DNA from: Ramlibacter tataouinensis TTB310
GTDB taxonomy: Bacteria > Pseudomonadota > Gammaproteobacteria > Burkholderiales > Burkholderiaceae_C
Assembly: GCF_000215705.1 (NCBI RefSeq)
Contig: NC_015677.1
Coordinates: 570,001-634,000, forward strand
DNA length: 64,000 bases
Reading direction: 5' to 3'
Within the stretch, counting starts at the first letter, position 1. Each line of letters starts with the position of its first letter. The position numbers and the translations under genes are program-made. Shown here in pieces: positions 35,562-43,345 of the stretch. The notes below the pieces were generated by a model. The model was not told the origin of the DNA and ran no database searches. It saw only the letters and a list, made by a program, of their open reading frames with translations.

Positions 35562-36158
35562 TCAGCGCCGCAGTTCGGTCTTGTGGTTGACGATGCGGCC
35601 CACCAGGCCGTACTCGATGGCTTCCTCGGCCGACAGCCAGCGGTCGCGCTCGATGTCCTGCAGCACCGTGTCCAGCGGCTTGCCGGTCTCGCGCGAGATG
35701 GTGCGGGCGATGCGCTCGCGCGCCTTGATGATCTCCTGCGCGTGGATGGCGATGTCGCTGGCCTGGCCGCCGGCCCCGCCCGAGGGCTGGTGGATCAGGA
35801 AGCGGGTGTTGGGCGTGCAGTAGCGGCGCTCGCGCGGCACGGCCAGGTACAGGTGGGTGGCCGCGCTGCCGACCCAGCCGGTGCCTATCATGTTCACCGG
35901 CGCCGAGATGAAGCGGATGATGTCGTGGATGGCATCGCCGGATTCCAGGTGGCCGCCGGGCGAGCTGACCAGCAGGTCGATGGGCGTGGGCGCGTCGGCG
36001 TCCAGGGCGATCAGGCGGCGGGCGATGTCGGCGGCCGAGCGGTCGTTGATCTCGCCGAACACCATCACGGTGCGCGACTTGAAGGCCTTCTCTTCCAGGA
36101 AGGCGTTGCGCGGCTCGGCGGTGGTGGTGGACGCGGTGTCGGTATCGGGTTGTTCCAT
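35562..36158 (-). CDS. ClpP-like ATP-dependent protease proteolytic subunit
   Basis: The 198-aa protein matches ClpP over most of its length: MVFGEIND, SSPGGHLESGDAI, the active-site His in RFLIHQPSGG, and ERDRWLSAEEAIEYGLV with the catalytic Asp. The nucleophile region reads GTGWVGSAATHL, where classical ClpP has GQAASMGAFLL, so the Ser is probably shifted by a small insertion. It stands alone without clpX or tig and looks like a paralogue of the housekeeping ClpP. GGAG before the ATG at 36158 favours that start over the ATG at 36176. Confidence 0.85.
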   Translation of the reverse strand: MEQPDTDTASTTTAEPRNAFLEEKAFKSRTVMVFGEINDRSAADIARRLIALDADAPTPIDLLVSSPGGHLESGDAIHDIIRFISAPVNMIGTGWVGSAATHLYLAVPRERRYCTPNTRFLIHQPSGGAGGQASDIAIHAQEIIKARERIARTISRETGKPLDTVLQDIERDRWLSAEEAIEYGLVGRIVNHKTELRR

Positions 36159-36396
36159 GGGGGACTCCTGAATCATGCAGCCGCCATGATGGCATGGCGC
36201 CGGGGACCCGGGTCGCGGCGCGGCGATTGACGGCCTGGCCGAAGGGGCGCCTGCCTGGAGGCTGCCGGCGGGTGGGCGCAGACGCGCACCGGCGTGCGGC
36301 GCCGCCGCACGGGACGCGTCCGGAGGTTCCTACAGACAGGGCTGCACCGCGCCGGGACACTGCAATCGCCTTCTTTCTCCCGAACCGTCATCGATC

Positions 36397-36720
36397 GTGC
36401 AAGAGCCGGCCTTCTCCACCCTGCTGTACCGCTACTTCTTCTTCGGCTGGCTGTTCAAGGACATCGGCCAGGGCACCATGTTCGAACGCGCCGCCGTGAT
36501 GCGGCACAACCGCGAGCAGGCGCGCTGGCTGCCGGTCTACCTGCTGCGCTGGCTGTGGTGGGGCCTGGGTTTCTATGCCGTGGCCCAGGTGGTCGAGTTC
36601 GTGCTGCAGGCGCCCGCGTTGTCCATGCTGTTCTATGCCGCCAGCTCGCTGAGCGTGCCCTTCACCGTGGCAGCCGCGGCGGCCTGGGTCGGCCTGCGCT
36701 GGCTGCACCGCCCTTCCTGA
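36397..36720 (+). CDS. Small membrane protein of unknown function
   Basis: The 107-aa protein has two hydrophobic stretches, at about 45-70 (LLRWLWWGLGFYAVAQVVEF) and about 73-100, and an aromatic N-terminal segment LLYRYFFFGWLFKDI. This suggests a small inner-membrane protein with both ends cytosolic. The start is GTG with no clear ribosome-binding site, so the exact N terminus is uncertain. I recognise no family. It is transcribed away from the clpP-like gene. The 238 bp between the two genes shows no other feature. Confidence 0.6.
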   Translation: MQEPAFSTLLYRYFFFGWLFKDIGQGTMFERAAVMRHNREQARWLPVYLLRWLWWGLGFYAVAQVVEFVLQAPALSMLFYAASSLSVPFTVAAAAAWVGLRWLHRPS

Positions 36721-36744
36721 GCGGCGGGTACGGGGGCCCGAGCC

Positions 36745-37131
36745 CTAGTTCTGATCGCCTTGCAGCGTGCGCGCGCCGGCGCCTCCGCCATGGCCGGCAT
36801 CGCCGTTGTGCAGCACCAGGGTGACCAGCACGGCGCAGGTGCTGCGCGCGCGCAGCGAATGCTTCTGCTTGCCCGGCAGCAGCAGCAGCTGGCCGGGGCG
36901 CAGGCGCCGCGTGCCGCCCGGCCATACCACCTCCACATCGCCTTCCAGGCACTGGATGGTGCATTCCTCGTCCACGTGGTGCGGCGGCTGGTCGTGGTGC
37001 GCCGGCAGCACCAGGTGCAGCAGCTGCAGCCGGTCGGTCTTGATCAGGCTGGTGCTGACGGCGCGGGCCAGGTCCGGCCCCAGCGGGCCGACGTTGATGA
37101 TGTCCAGCGGTTGGGCGTGCGGCAGGGCCAT
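36745..37131 (-). CDS. Cupin-domain protein
   Basis: The 128-aa protein is a single small beta-barrel cupin. The first motif is HHDQPPHHVDEECTIQCLEGD (about 45-65), with His and Glu metal ligands, and the second is LRPGQLLLLPGKQKHSLRA with a His. These residues suggest a metal is bound. Its function, whether enzyme or sensor, is unknown. GGAG precedes the ATG. It is convergent with the small membrane protein and divergent from the gene at 37214. Confidence 0.8.
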   Translation of the reverse strand: MALPHAQPLDIINVGPLGPDLARAVSTSLIKTDRLQLLHLVLPAHHDQPPHHVDEECTIQCLEGDVEVVWPGGTRRLRPGQLLLLPGKQKHSLRARSTCAVLVTLVLHNGDAGHGGGAGARTLQGDQN

Positions 37132-37213
37132 TCAGTGCTCCGGTGGGCAGAAGGTGGTCATGGACGGGCAGGGCAAGACACGTGCCCGGCCGTAAGGCGT
37201 ACACTCGATCGTT

Positions 37214-37540
37214 GTGACCTACGTCGACCTGCTGCGCAAGGTGCTCCTGCAGGGTGTGCCTGTCGAGAACGCGTTGGATTTCCTGCGCGACGCCGGCGCT
37301 TCCCCGCTGGAGGCGGCGGTGGCGGTCCACATCGTGACCGGCACCGAGCTGGCCGATGCGCGCAAGCTGGTCGAGATCTCCCAGGCCTGGAAGGCGCCGC
37401 GCCCGCGGCCGGCCCCCACCGTGGCGGCCGAGCCTTCGGTGGGGCACTACGGCCGCTCGGGCCGGGGCTCGCACAGCGTGCTGGCCCACCTGCTGGCGGT
37501 CCAGTCGGCGCGGCCGTCAGCGCAGCCGCAGGGCGGCTGA
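37214..37540 (+). CDS. Small hypothetical protein
   Basis: The 108-aa protein starts at GTG. Residues 1-60 form a compact helical pattern (VDLLRKVLLQGVPVENALDFLRDAG, then TELADARKLVEIS) that recalls UBA-like or L7/L12-like small folds. The rest is Pro/Ala/Ser-rich and probably disordered. I do not recognise a family. It is convergent with the hybrid kinase gene and 9 bp from its stop. Coding status rests on reading frame and composition only. Confidence 0.55.
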   Translation: MTYVDLLRKVLLQGVPVENALDFLRDAGASPLEAAVAVHIVTGTELADARKLVEISQAWKAPRPRPAPTVAAEPSVGHYGRSGRGSHSVLAHLLAVQSARPSAQPQGG

Positions 37541-37549
37541 GCGCCACTG

Positions 37550-39607
37550 TCAGTCGCCCGCGGTGTCGGCCAGCAGCCGCGCCAGCTGGGACACGTCCAC
37601 CGGCTTGACGAAATGCGCGTCGAAGCCGGCGGCCAGCGTGCCGCGGCGGTCGTGCTCCTGGCCGTAACCGGTAATCGCCACCAGCCGGGCGCCCGCCGTG
37701 GCCGGGTCGGCGCGCAGGCGGCGCGCCAGCTCCTTGCCGTCCATGTCGGGCAGTCCGATGTCCAGCAGGAACAGCTGCGGCCGCAGGGTCCGGGCCCGCT
37801 CCAGCGCCCCCAGCGGATTGGTCTCCACGGTCACCTGGTGGCCCAGCGTCTCGACCAGCATCGCCAGCAGCTGGGCCGCGTCGGCGTTGTCGTCCACCAC
37901 CATCACCTGCAGGGGCTGCGCAGCTGGGGCAGCCAGCGCCGGCCCTGGGGCGTCGGCAGCCGGCGGCGGCTCCACCAGGCGCGGCAGGCAGACCGTGAAG
38001 CGGCTGCCGCGGCCCGGGCCGTCGCTGTGGGCCGTCACGCGGCCACCATGCAGCTCGACCAGGCTGCGCACCAGCGCCAGCCCGATGCCCAGCCCGCCCT
38101 GCGAGCGGTCGGAGCTGCGCGCCGCCTGCGCGAACAGCTCGAAGGCGCGCTGCGCCAGCTCGGGCGTCATGCCGGTGCCATTGTCGTCGACCACCAGCTC
38201 GACCTGGGCGTCGTGGGTGCGCAGCCGCACCTCGATCTCGCCGCCCTCGGGCGTGTACTTGGCCGCGTTGTTCAGCAGGTTGCCGACCACCTGCACCAGG
38301 CGCTTGTGGTCGCCGCGCACGAACACCGGTTCGGGCGGCATGTGCAGGGACAGCCGGTGCCGCCGGGCTTCGATCAGCGGCCGCACCTGCTCGCCGGCGT
38401 CGCGCACCACCCGCTTGGCATCCACCCTGGCCTGCTCCAGCTCGACCAGGCCACGGGTGACGCGCGAGACGTCCAGCAGATCGTCCACCAGGCCGGTCAT
38501 GTGCCTGACCTGGCGCGAGATGATGGCGCTGGTGTGGCGCACCCGTGCCTCGTCCATCCGCCCCAGGGTCAGCAGGTCGGCGGCGGCGGCGATGGGCGCC
38601 AGCGGGTTGCGCAGCTCGTGCGCCAGCATCGCCAGGAACTCGTCCTTGCGCCGGTCGGCCTCGGTCAGCGCGTTCACGGCCTTGACCTGCTCGGTCACGT
38701 CGTTGCCCTGCGCGAAGATGCCGACCACCTGCCCGCTGGCGTCGCGCACCGGCTGGTAGACCAGGTCGACGAAGCGCTCGGCCAGCGGCCCGCCGGGTTC
38801 CTTCTGCACCACCAGGCGCACGGCACGGCCGGTGAAGGGTTCGCCGCTGGCGTACACCTGGTGCAGCAGCTCCTCGAAGCCCTGGTGGCGCAGGTCGGGC
38901 AGGGCCTGGAACACCGGCAGCCCCTCGATCTGGCGGTGGCCCACCAGCTGGTAGTAGGCCTGGTTCACCATCTCGAACACCAGGTCGGGCCCGCGCAGCA
39001 GGGCGATGAAGCCCGGCGCGTTGTCGAACCAGGTCTGCAGCGTCTGCGCGGCGTCCTGCGCCTCGCGCACCAGGCGGTCGCGCTCGCGTTCGGCGGCGAC
39101 CCGGCCCGTCTCCTCGGTGCAGGCGCAGAACAGGCCGCCGATCGCGCCCGCGTCGTCGTGGACCGGGCTGTACGACCAGGTGAACCAGGTGTCCTCGGGA
39201 AAGCCGTTGCGCTCCATCACCAGCAGCACCCGCTCGTTCCAGGTCGGGCGGCCGTGCCGCATCACCGCCTCCACCTGCGGCCCCAGCACGTCCCAGATGT
39301 CGGACCAGCTGTCCAGCGCCGGCCGCCCGAAGGCCTGCGGGTGGCGCTTGCCCAGGATCGGGACGTAGGCGTCGTTGTAGATGTTGACCAGCGACGGGCC
39401 CCACCACACGAACATCGGGAAGCGCGAGTTCAGGCAGATGCTCGCCGCGATGCGCAGGCTTTGCGGCCAGTGCTCCACTGGCCCGAGCGGCGTGGCGGCC
39501 CAGTCGGTGCGCTCGAACATGCGCCCGGTCTCGGTGGCAGCGGCGGCGCCGGCCCCTTCCGTGGGAACCATCAGCAGCGGATGCGGGGTCTGGGCAGGGC
39601 GGTTCAT
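37550..39607 (-). CDS. Hybrid sensor histidine kinase with C-terminal receiver
   Basis: The 685-aa protein has no membrane helix, so it is cytosolic. A first PAS region is at about 45-165 (WPQSLRIAASICLNSRFPMF, typical of light- or general-stress PAS kinases) and a second PAS at about 185-310. The HisKA phosphoacceptor His330 lies in FLAMLAHELRNPLAP, followed by an HATPase (NLLNNAAKYTPEGG, GGLGIGLALV). A receiver domain at 567-685 has Asp616 in LLDIGLPDMDG and a conserved Lys in HFVKPVD. All phosphotransfer residues are present. The phosphotransfer partner is not in the window. Confidence 0.92.
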   Translation of the reverse strand: MNRPAQTPHPLLMVPTEGAGAAAATETGRMFERTDWAATPLGPVEHWPQSLRIAASICLNSRFPMFVWWGPSLVNIYNDAYVPILGKRHPQAFGRPALDSWSDIWDVLGPQVEAVMRHGRPTWNERVLLVMERNGFPEDTWFTWSYSPVHDDAGAIGGLFCACTEETGRVAAERERDRLVREAQDAAQTLQTWFDNAPGFIALLRGPDLVFEMVNQAYYQLVGHRQIEGLPVFQALPDLRHQGFEELLHQVYASGEPFTGRAVRLVVQKEPGGPLAERFVDLVYQPVRDASGQVVGIFAQGNDVTEQVKAVNALTEADRRKDEFLAMLAHELRNPLAPIAAAADLLTLGRMDEARVRHTSAIISRQVRHMTGLVDDLLDVSRVTRGLVELEQARVDAKRVVRDAGEQVRPLIEARRHRLSLHMPPEPVFVRGDHKRLVQVVGNLLNNAAKYTPEGGEIEVRLRTHDAQVELVVDDNGTGMTPELAQRAFELFAQAARSSDRSQGGLGIGLALVRSLVELHGGRVTAHSDGPGRGSRFTVCLPRLVEPPPAADAPGPALAAPAAQPLQVMVVDDNADAAQLLAMLVETLGHQVTVETNPLGALERARTLRPQLFLLDIGLPDMDGKELARRLRADPATAGARLVAITGYGQEHDRRGTLAAGFDAHFVKPVDVSQLARLLADTAGD

Positions 39608-39689
39608 GGCCGGCGCAGTCTAGCGGTACGGCCCGGCTGTCGGACCACGAGGTAAGCGCATTTTTCCGGCACGGCACAATCCGGCCGGC

Positions 39690-40280
39690 ATGAAGTTCAA
39701 GATGGCCCCCAATTCCCTGTTCGCGATCCTGCTGCGCTCGCCGTGGTGGATCAGCCTGGCCGTCGCGCTGGCCTTCGTGGCCGTGGCCCACGCGTTGCTG
39801 CCGGCGGACTACCGCCTGCTGGGCGCCATGGGCAGCCTGCCGTTCTTCGTCATCGCCGCGGTGGCGCTGGTGCGGCAGCTGCGCGCGCCCAGCGCGCGCC
39901 AGAGCGAAGCCACCCTGCAGGCGGTGGGCCGGATGAACTGGGCCGAGTTCGGCGACACGCTGGCGCGCGGCTTCGAACGGCAGGGCCACGCGGTCGAGCG
40001 GCTGCCCGCAGGCGCCGCGGCCGACCTGCGGCTGCGCCGCGACGGCCGCACCACCCTGGTGGCGGCGCGCCGATGGAAGGCGGCGCGGCACGGCGAGGAG
40101 GCCCTGGCCGCGCTGCATGCCTCGGCGCGCCGGGAGGATGCCGGCGGCTGCGTCTATGTCACGCTCGGCGAGCTCAGCGCCAACGCCCGCAGCCTGGCCG
40201 CCCGCCAGTCCATCGAGCTGATGCAGGCGCCCGAACTGGCGCGCCTGCTGCACGGCGTGGCCCTGCCGCCACACGCCTGA
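39690..40280 (+). CDS. Membrane protein with degenerate Mrr-like nuclease domain
   Basis: The 196-aa protein has two membrane helices (about 19-37 and 46-62) and a cytosolic domain whose pattern is that of Mrr-type restriction endonucleases. WAEFGDTLARGFERQGHAVERL is followed by GAAADLRL (Asp112), LVAARRWK (123-130), then VYVTLGELSANARSLA. In active Mrr domains the third block reads close to LVQCKRW with an essential Q-x-K. Here Gln is Ala125 and Lys is Arg127. I infer a nuclease fold that is probably inactive. Proteins of this kind are often labelled restriction endonuclease. Confidence 0.7.
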   Translation: MKFKMAPNSLFAILLRSPWWISLAVALAFVAVAHALLPADYRLLGAMGSLPFFVIAAVALVRQLRAPSARQSEATLQAVGRMNWAEFGDTLARGFERQGHAVERLPAGAAADLRLRRDGRTTLVAARRWKAARHGEEALAALHASARREDAGGCVYVTLGELSANARSLAARQSIELMQAPELARLLHGVALPPHA

Positions 40281-40365
40281 ATTGGCGGAGCCGGCTGACA
40301 GCGCCTGGCCGGCAAAGATGGTGTGATGGCCGGCAACGCCCTGCTTGCGAGGACGAGGACGCCGC

Positions 40366-40677
40366 ATGTACTACGCGATAGAAGCCATCCATTGGGCCCC
40401 CGGCGGCCACATCTCCCATGTGCGCTGGTACCGGGTGTCCGCCGGCAACGAGGGCGTGCAGCGCAGCGGGCCCGAGGTCGTGCCGGTGGTGGACGCGGCC
40501 CGGGTGTGCGAGTCGCACGAGGTGCGGGTCTACGTCGAGGGCGACGCCGGGCGTTTCTTCCGGATGAAGGCCTGCCCCGAGGGGATCGACGCGGTGGCCG
40601 ACGAGGCCGGCACCCCGCTGAAGGCGCGCCTGGCCCACCTGCCCACCTTCGAGCTCGACGAGGCGGTGCAGCGGTGA
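40366..40677 (+). CDS. Small protein of unknown function, coupled to ankyrin gene
   Basis: The 103-aa protein begins MYYAIEAIHWAPGGHISHVRW and has alternating strands with a conserved-looking DAARVCESHEVRVYVEGD. It faintly resembles the DUF3892 type, but I am not sure. Its stop overlaps the GTG of the ankyrin gene (GTGA), so the two are translationally coupled. An in-frame start seven codons earlier is possible. No signal peptide or membrane helix is seen, so it should be cytosolic. Confidence 0.65.
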   Translation: MYYAIEAIHWAPGGHISHVRWYRVSAGNEGVQRSGPEVVPVVDAARVCESHEVRVYVEGDAGRFFRMKACPEGIDAVADEAGTPLKARLAHLPTFELDEAVQR

Positions 40678-41180
40678 GCGCGCCGGCGCTGGACGAGGAG
40701 ACGCTGCGCATGGCGCGGCAGGTGTTCCACTGGGTGCGCAGCGGCGACCTGGCGTCGCTGCAGCCGCTGCTGGACCAGGGCCTGCCGCCCAACCTGCTGA
40801 ACGAGAACGGCGACAGCCTGCTGATGCTGGCCGCCTACCACGGCCACCTGGAGGTGTCGCGGGCGCTGCTGGCGGCCGGCGCCGATACCGAGATCCGCAA
40901 CGACCGCGGCCAGACGCCGCTGGCCGGCGCCGCCTTCAAGGGCCATGCCGAGGTGGTCCGGCTGCTGCTGGACCAGGGCGCGCTGGCGGACGGCCACGGG
41001 CCGGACGGCAAGACCGCGCTGATGACGGCCGCCATGTTCAACCGGGTGGAGGTGATGGACCTGCTGCTGGGGCGGGGCGCCGACCCGGCGCACCGCGACG
41101 CCGCCGGCATGAACGCGCTGGAGGCGGCCCAGCGCATGGGCGCCGACGACGCGGTGCAGCGGCTGCGCCAGTCTGCTTAG
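40674..41180 (+). CDS. Ankyrin-repeat protein
   Basis: The 168-aa protein consists mainly of three to four ankyrin repeats between about 30 and 160. Repeat signatures are NGDSLLMLAAYHGHLEVSRA, GQTPLAGAAFKGHAEVVRLL and GKTALMTAAMFNRVEVMDLL. It lacks a signal peptide, so it should be a cytosolic binding scaffold. It starts at GTG inside the stop of the preceding small gene and is convergent with the TIR-like gene 30 bp away. In bacteria such proteins often act as partner or immunity modules, but nothing here proves that. Confidence 0.88.
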   Translation: MSAPALDEETLRMARQVFHWVRSGDLASLQPLLDQGLPPNLLNENGDSLLMLAAYHGHLEVSRALLAAGADTEIRNDRGQTPLAGAAFKGHAEVVRLLLDQGALADGHGPDGKTALMTAAMFNRVEVMDLLLGRGADPAHRDAAGMNALEAAQRMGADDAVQRLRQSA

Positions 41181-41210
41181 GGCCGCGGCGCGGCGGCACG
41201 CCGCTGGCCG

Positions 41211-42200
41211 TCAGAGGGCGCGGTTCATGTCGACCGCGAGCCCGGCCTGCCTCATCTCGCGAGCCAGCACCAGCCGCCACAGGCCGGCGCTGTCCACGGC
41301 ATGGCAGGCCAGGCCGTCCAGCGCGGGCACGGACTGCGGTTCGGTGGTCAGCAGCAGGCAGACCCGGTTGCGGCCGACGGCGCCCAGCAGGAAACCGATC
41401 TGCAGGGGCAGCGCGGCGTCGGCATCCGGGCCGGGGATCACCACCGCGAACTCGGCGCCGCGCAGGCTCTCCAGCCCGTCCAGCAGCGAGGCGCCGGTAC
41501 CGGTCGCGGGCGGACGCAGCACCGCCGTCAGGCCCAGCTGCCCCACCAGCGCCGCCACGGCCTGGCCGGTGCCATCGCCCGCCGCGCACACCACCGCCAC
41601 GCCGCTGGTGCGGCCGCCCGAAGCCGCCGGCGCCAGGGCCGGCCGCGGGGGTGGGGGTGGGGGAGGGGGCGTCACCACCGCCTTGGCGACGGGGCTGGAC
41701 GACGGCGCGGGCGGGGGCGCCGGGGTGAAGGCGGGGGCGGGGGCCGGCGCAGGGTTGGCCACAGGCGCCGGTGCCGGCCTGGGGGCAGGTGCCTGGGTGG
41801 GCGCAGCCGCCGTGGGCGCCGCCGGAGCCGGCCCTTCCAGGCGCCGGGTCAGCAGCATGCTGACGGCGTTCACCTTGGTGCCCGCGCGGGCGATCGCCTG
41901 CCGCACGCTGTCCTGGAACTCCTCGGGCGAGTAGCGGTCGCCCAGGGCGGGGTCCATCTCGCCCAGGGGGCCGATCGCGTACTGCTGGTACTCCGGCGTG
42001 CCGGCGCCCAGCGCGTCGGCCAGCGTGCCGTTGACCTTCTTCTGCAGCGCCTCCAGCCGCTGGTCCCAGCGGTCCTGGATGGCCGATGCGTTGAAGGCCC
42101 GCAGCTCGCGGGCGCGCCGGGCCAGCTTGTCGATCGCGTTCTCCAGCGCCGCCCGGTCGCCCTCGATGGCCGGGCCCGGCGCCGCTTTCCCTGTGGACAT
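41211..42200 (-). CDS. Proline-rich protein with C-terminal TIR-like (CAP12-type) domain
   Basis: The 329-aa protein has a helical N-terminal domain (1-120), a Pro/Ala linker (about 123-195, including eight consecutive Pro), and a C-terminal domain (about 200-329). The last part fits the TIR-like CAP12/PF10137 family: VAVVCAAGDGTGQAVAALV, AEFAVVIPGPD, IGFLLGAVGRNRVCLLL and the ending LWRLVLAREMRQAG with VDMNRAL. Active members have Glu in a FELGYF-type motif. Here that position is Gln267, so NADase activity is probably lost. A strong GAGGAGG precedes the ATG. Confidence 0.72.
   Translation of the reverse strand: MSTGKAAPGPAIEGDRAALENAIDKLARRARELRAFNASAIQDRWDQRLEALQKKVNGTLADALGAGTPEYQQYAIGPLGEMDPALGDRYSPEEFQDSVRQAIARAGTKVNAVSMLLTRRLEGPAPAAPTAAAPTQAPAPRPAPAPVANPAPAPAPAFTPAPPPAPSSSPVAKAVVTPPPPPPPPRPALAPAASGGRTSGVAVVCAAGDGTGQAVAALVGQLGLTAVLRPPATGTGASLLDGLESLRGAEFAVVIPGPDADAALPLQIGFLLGAVGRNRVCLLLTTEPQSVPALDGLACHAVDSAGLWRLVLAREMRQAGLAVDMNRAL
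41647..41669 (+). other. G-quadruplex motif inside the TIR-like gene
   Basis: Four runs of exactly five G separated by single bases (T, T, A) lie on the plus strand, which is the template strand of the overlapping gene. This pattern is a textbook very stable parallel G-quadruplex. It encodes the poly-proline part of the linker, so it could be a by-product of Pro codons, yet its regularity is striking and slippage-prone. Confidence 0.7.
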
Positions 42201-42334
42201 GCATCCTCCTCGTCACGTGGGGTGTGCGACTGTAGCGCCTCGCCGCGGCGGCGGTCCAGCGCGGGCATGCCCGCGCTCGTCGCCCGGCGGAACGCCTAGA
42301 CTCGCATCCGCACGCAATTCCCAAGGAGACTTCC

Positions 42335-43318
42335 ATGCGCTTCGCTTCCCGCTGCCTGGCGGCGCTCGCCGCCACCCTGCTGGGCTCGGCCGCCGCCCTG
42401 GCCCAGCCCGCCCCCGGACCGGCCTATCCCACCAAGCCCATCAAGGCCATCGTGCCCTTCGCTCCCGGCAGCGCCACCGACCAGATCGGCCGCGCCTTCG
42501 CCGCCAAGATGTCCGAAACGCTGGGCCAGCCCATCGTGGTCGAGAACAAGCCGGGCGTGAACGGCATGCTGGGCGCGGCCGACGTGGCCAAGGCCGCACC
42601 GGATGGCTACACCCTGCTGATCGGCACCAACAGCACCAACGCTGCCCTGAAGAGCCTGATGAAGTCGCTGCCCTACGACCAGGACACGGCCTTCGCCCCG
42701 GTGGGCTACCTGGGCCAGGTGCCGCTGATCGTGGCGGTGAACAACGAGGTGCCGGCCAAGAACCTGCGCGAGCTGGTGGACATGGCCAAAGCCAAGCCCG
42801 GCCACGTCACCTTCGCCAGCGCCAGCACCTCGCAGCTGGTGTCCACCGAGATGCTGGCCAGCATGGCCGGCGTGAAGATGACCAACGTGCCGTACAAGAG
42901 CGGCCCGGCGGCCATGACCGACCTGATCGGCGGGCAGGTGATGATGTTCACGGCCGACTTCGCCGTGATGCTGCCGCAGGTCAAGGGCGGCAAGGTGCGC
43001 GGCCTGGCCGTCACCTCGGCCAAGCGCTCGGCCGCCATCCCCGAGCTGCCCACCGTCAACGAGGCGCTGGGGCTGAAGGACTACGAGCTGATCGCCTACT
43101 TCGCCGCCTTCGCGCCGGCCGGCACGCCGCCCGACGTGATCGCCAGGCTGAACCGGGCGATCAACGCCGCCGCCTCCAGCAAGGACCTGCAGGAGAAATT
43201 CGCGCCCATCGGCTTCGTGGTCGACCCCGGCCCGCCCGAGGCCCTGGCCCAGCGCACCCGCACCGAGACCGCCAAGTGGGCCAAGGCGATCAAGGAAGCG
43301 GGCATCGAGCCGCAGTGA
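42335..43318 (+). CDS. Bug/TctC-family tripartite tricarboxylate solute-binding protein
   Basis: The 327-aa periplasmic binding protein has a signal peptide (about 1-23, cut near ALAQ) and the Bug signatures YPTKPIKAIVPFAPGSATD, ENKPGVNGMLGAADVAKAAPDGYTLL and VPYKSGPAAMTDLIGGQV. Such proteins capture carboxylates for TctAB-type transporters. None is encoded here, as is common in Burkholderiales. AAGGAGAC precedes the ATG. It stands alone, divergent from the TIR-like gene and convergent with the next Bug gene. The ligand is unknown. Confidence 0.9.
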   Translation: MRFASRCLAALAATLLGSAAALAQPAPGPAYPTKPIKAIVPFAPGSATDQIGRAFAAKMSETLGQPIVVENKPGVNGMLGAADVAKAAPDGYTLLIGTNSTNAALKSLMKSLPYDQDTAFAPVGYLGQVPLIVAVNNEVPAKNLRELVDMAKAKPGHVTFASASTSQLVSTEMLASMAGVKMTNVPYKSGPAAMTDLIGGQVMMFTADFAVMLPQVKGGKVRGLAVTSAKRSAAIPELPTVNEALGLKDYELIAYFAAFAPAGTPPDVIARLNRAINAAASSKDLQEKFAPIGFVVDPGPPEALAQRTRTETAKWAKAIKEAGIEPQ

Positions 43319-43345
43319 CCCTGGGCGGCGCGGCGGCCGCCGGCC

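Noticed and set aside
36159..36396. 238-bp gap between the clpP-like gene and the small membrane protein
   Set aside because: I see no gene, repeat or clear promoter beyond GC-rich sequence.
37158..40367. 1069-codon minus-strand open frame covering the hybrid kinase region
   Set aside because: The kinase reads in another frame with intact catalytic motifs. This frame has no recognisable domain and runs across neighbouring genes.
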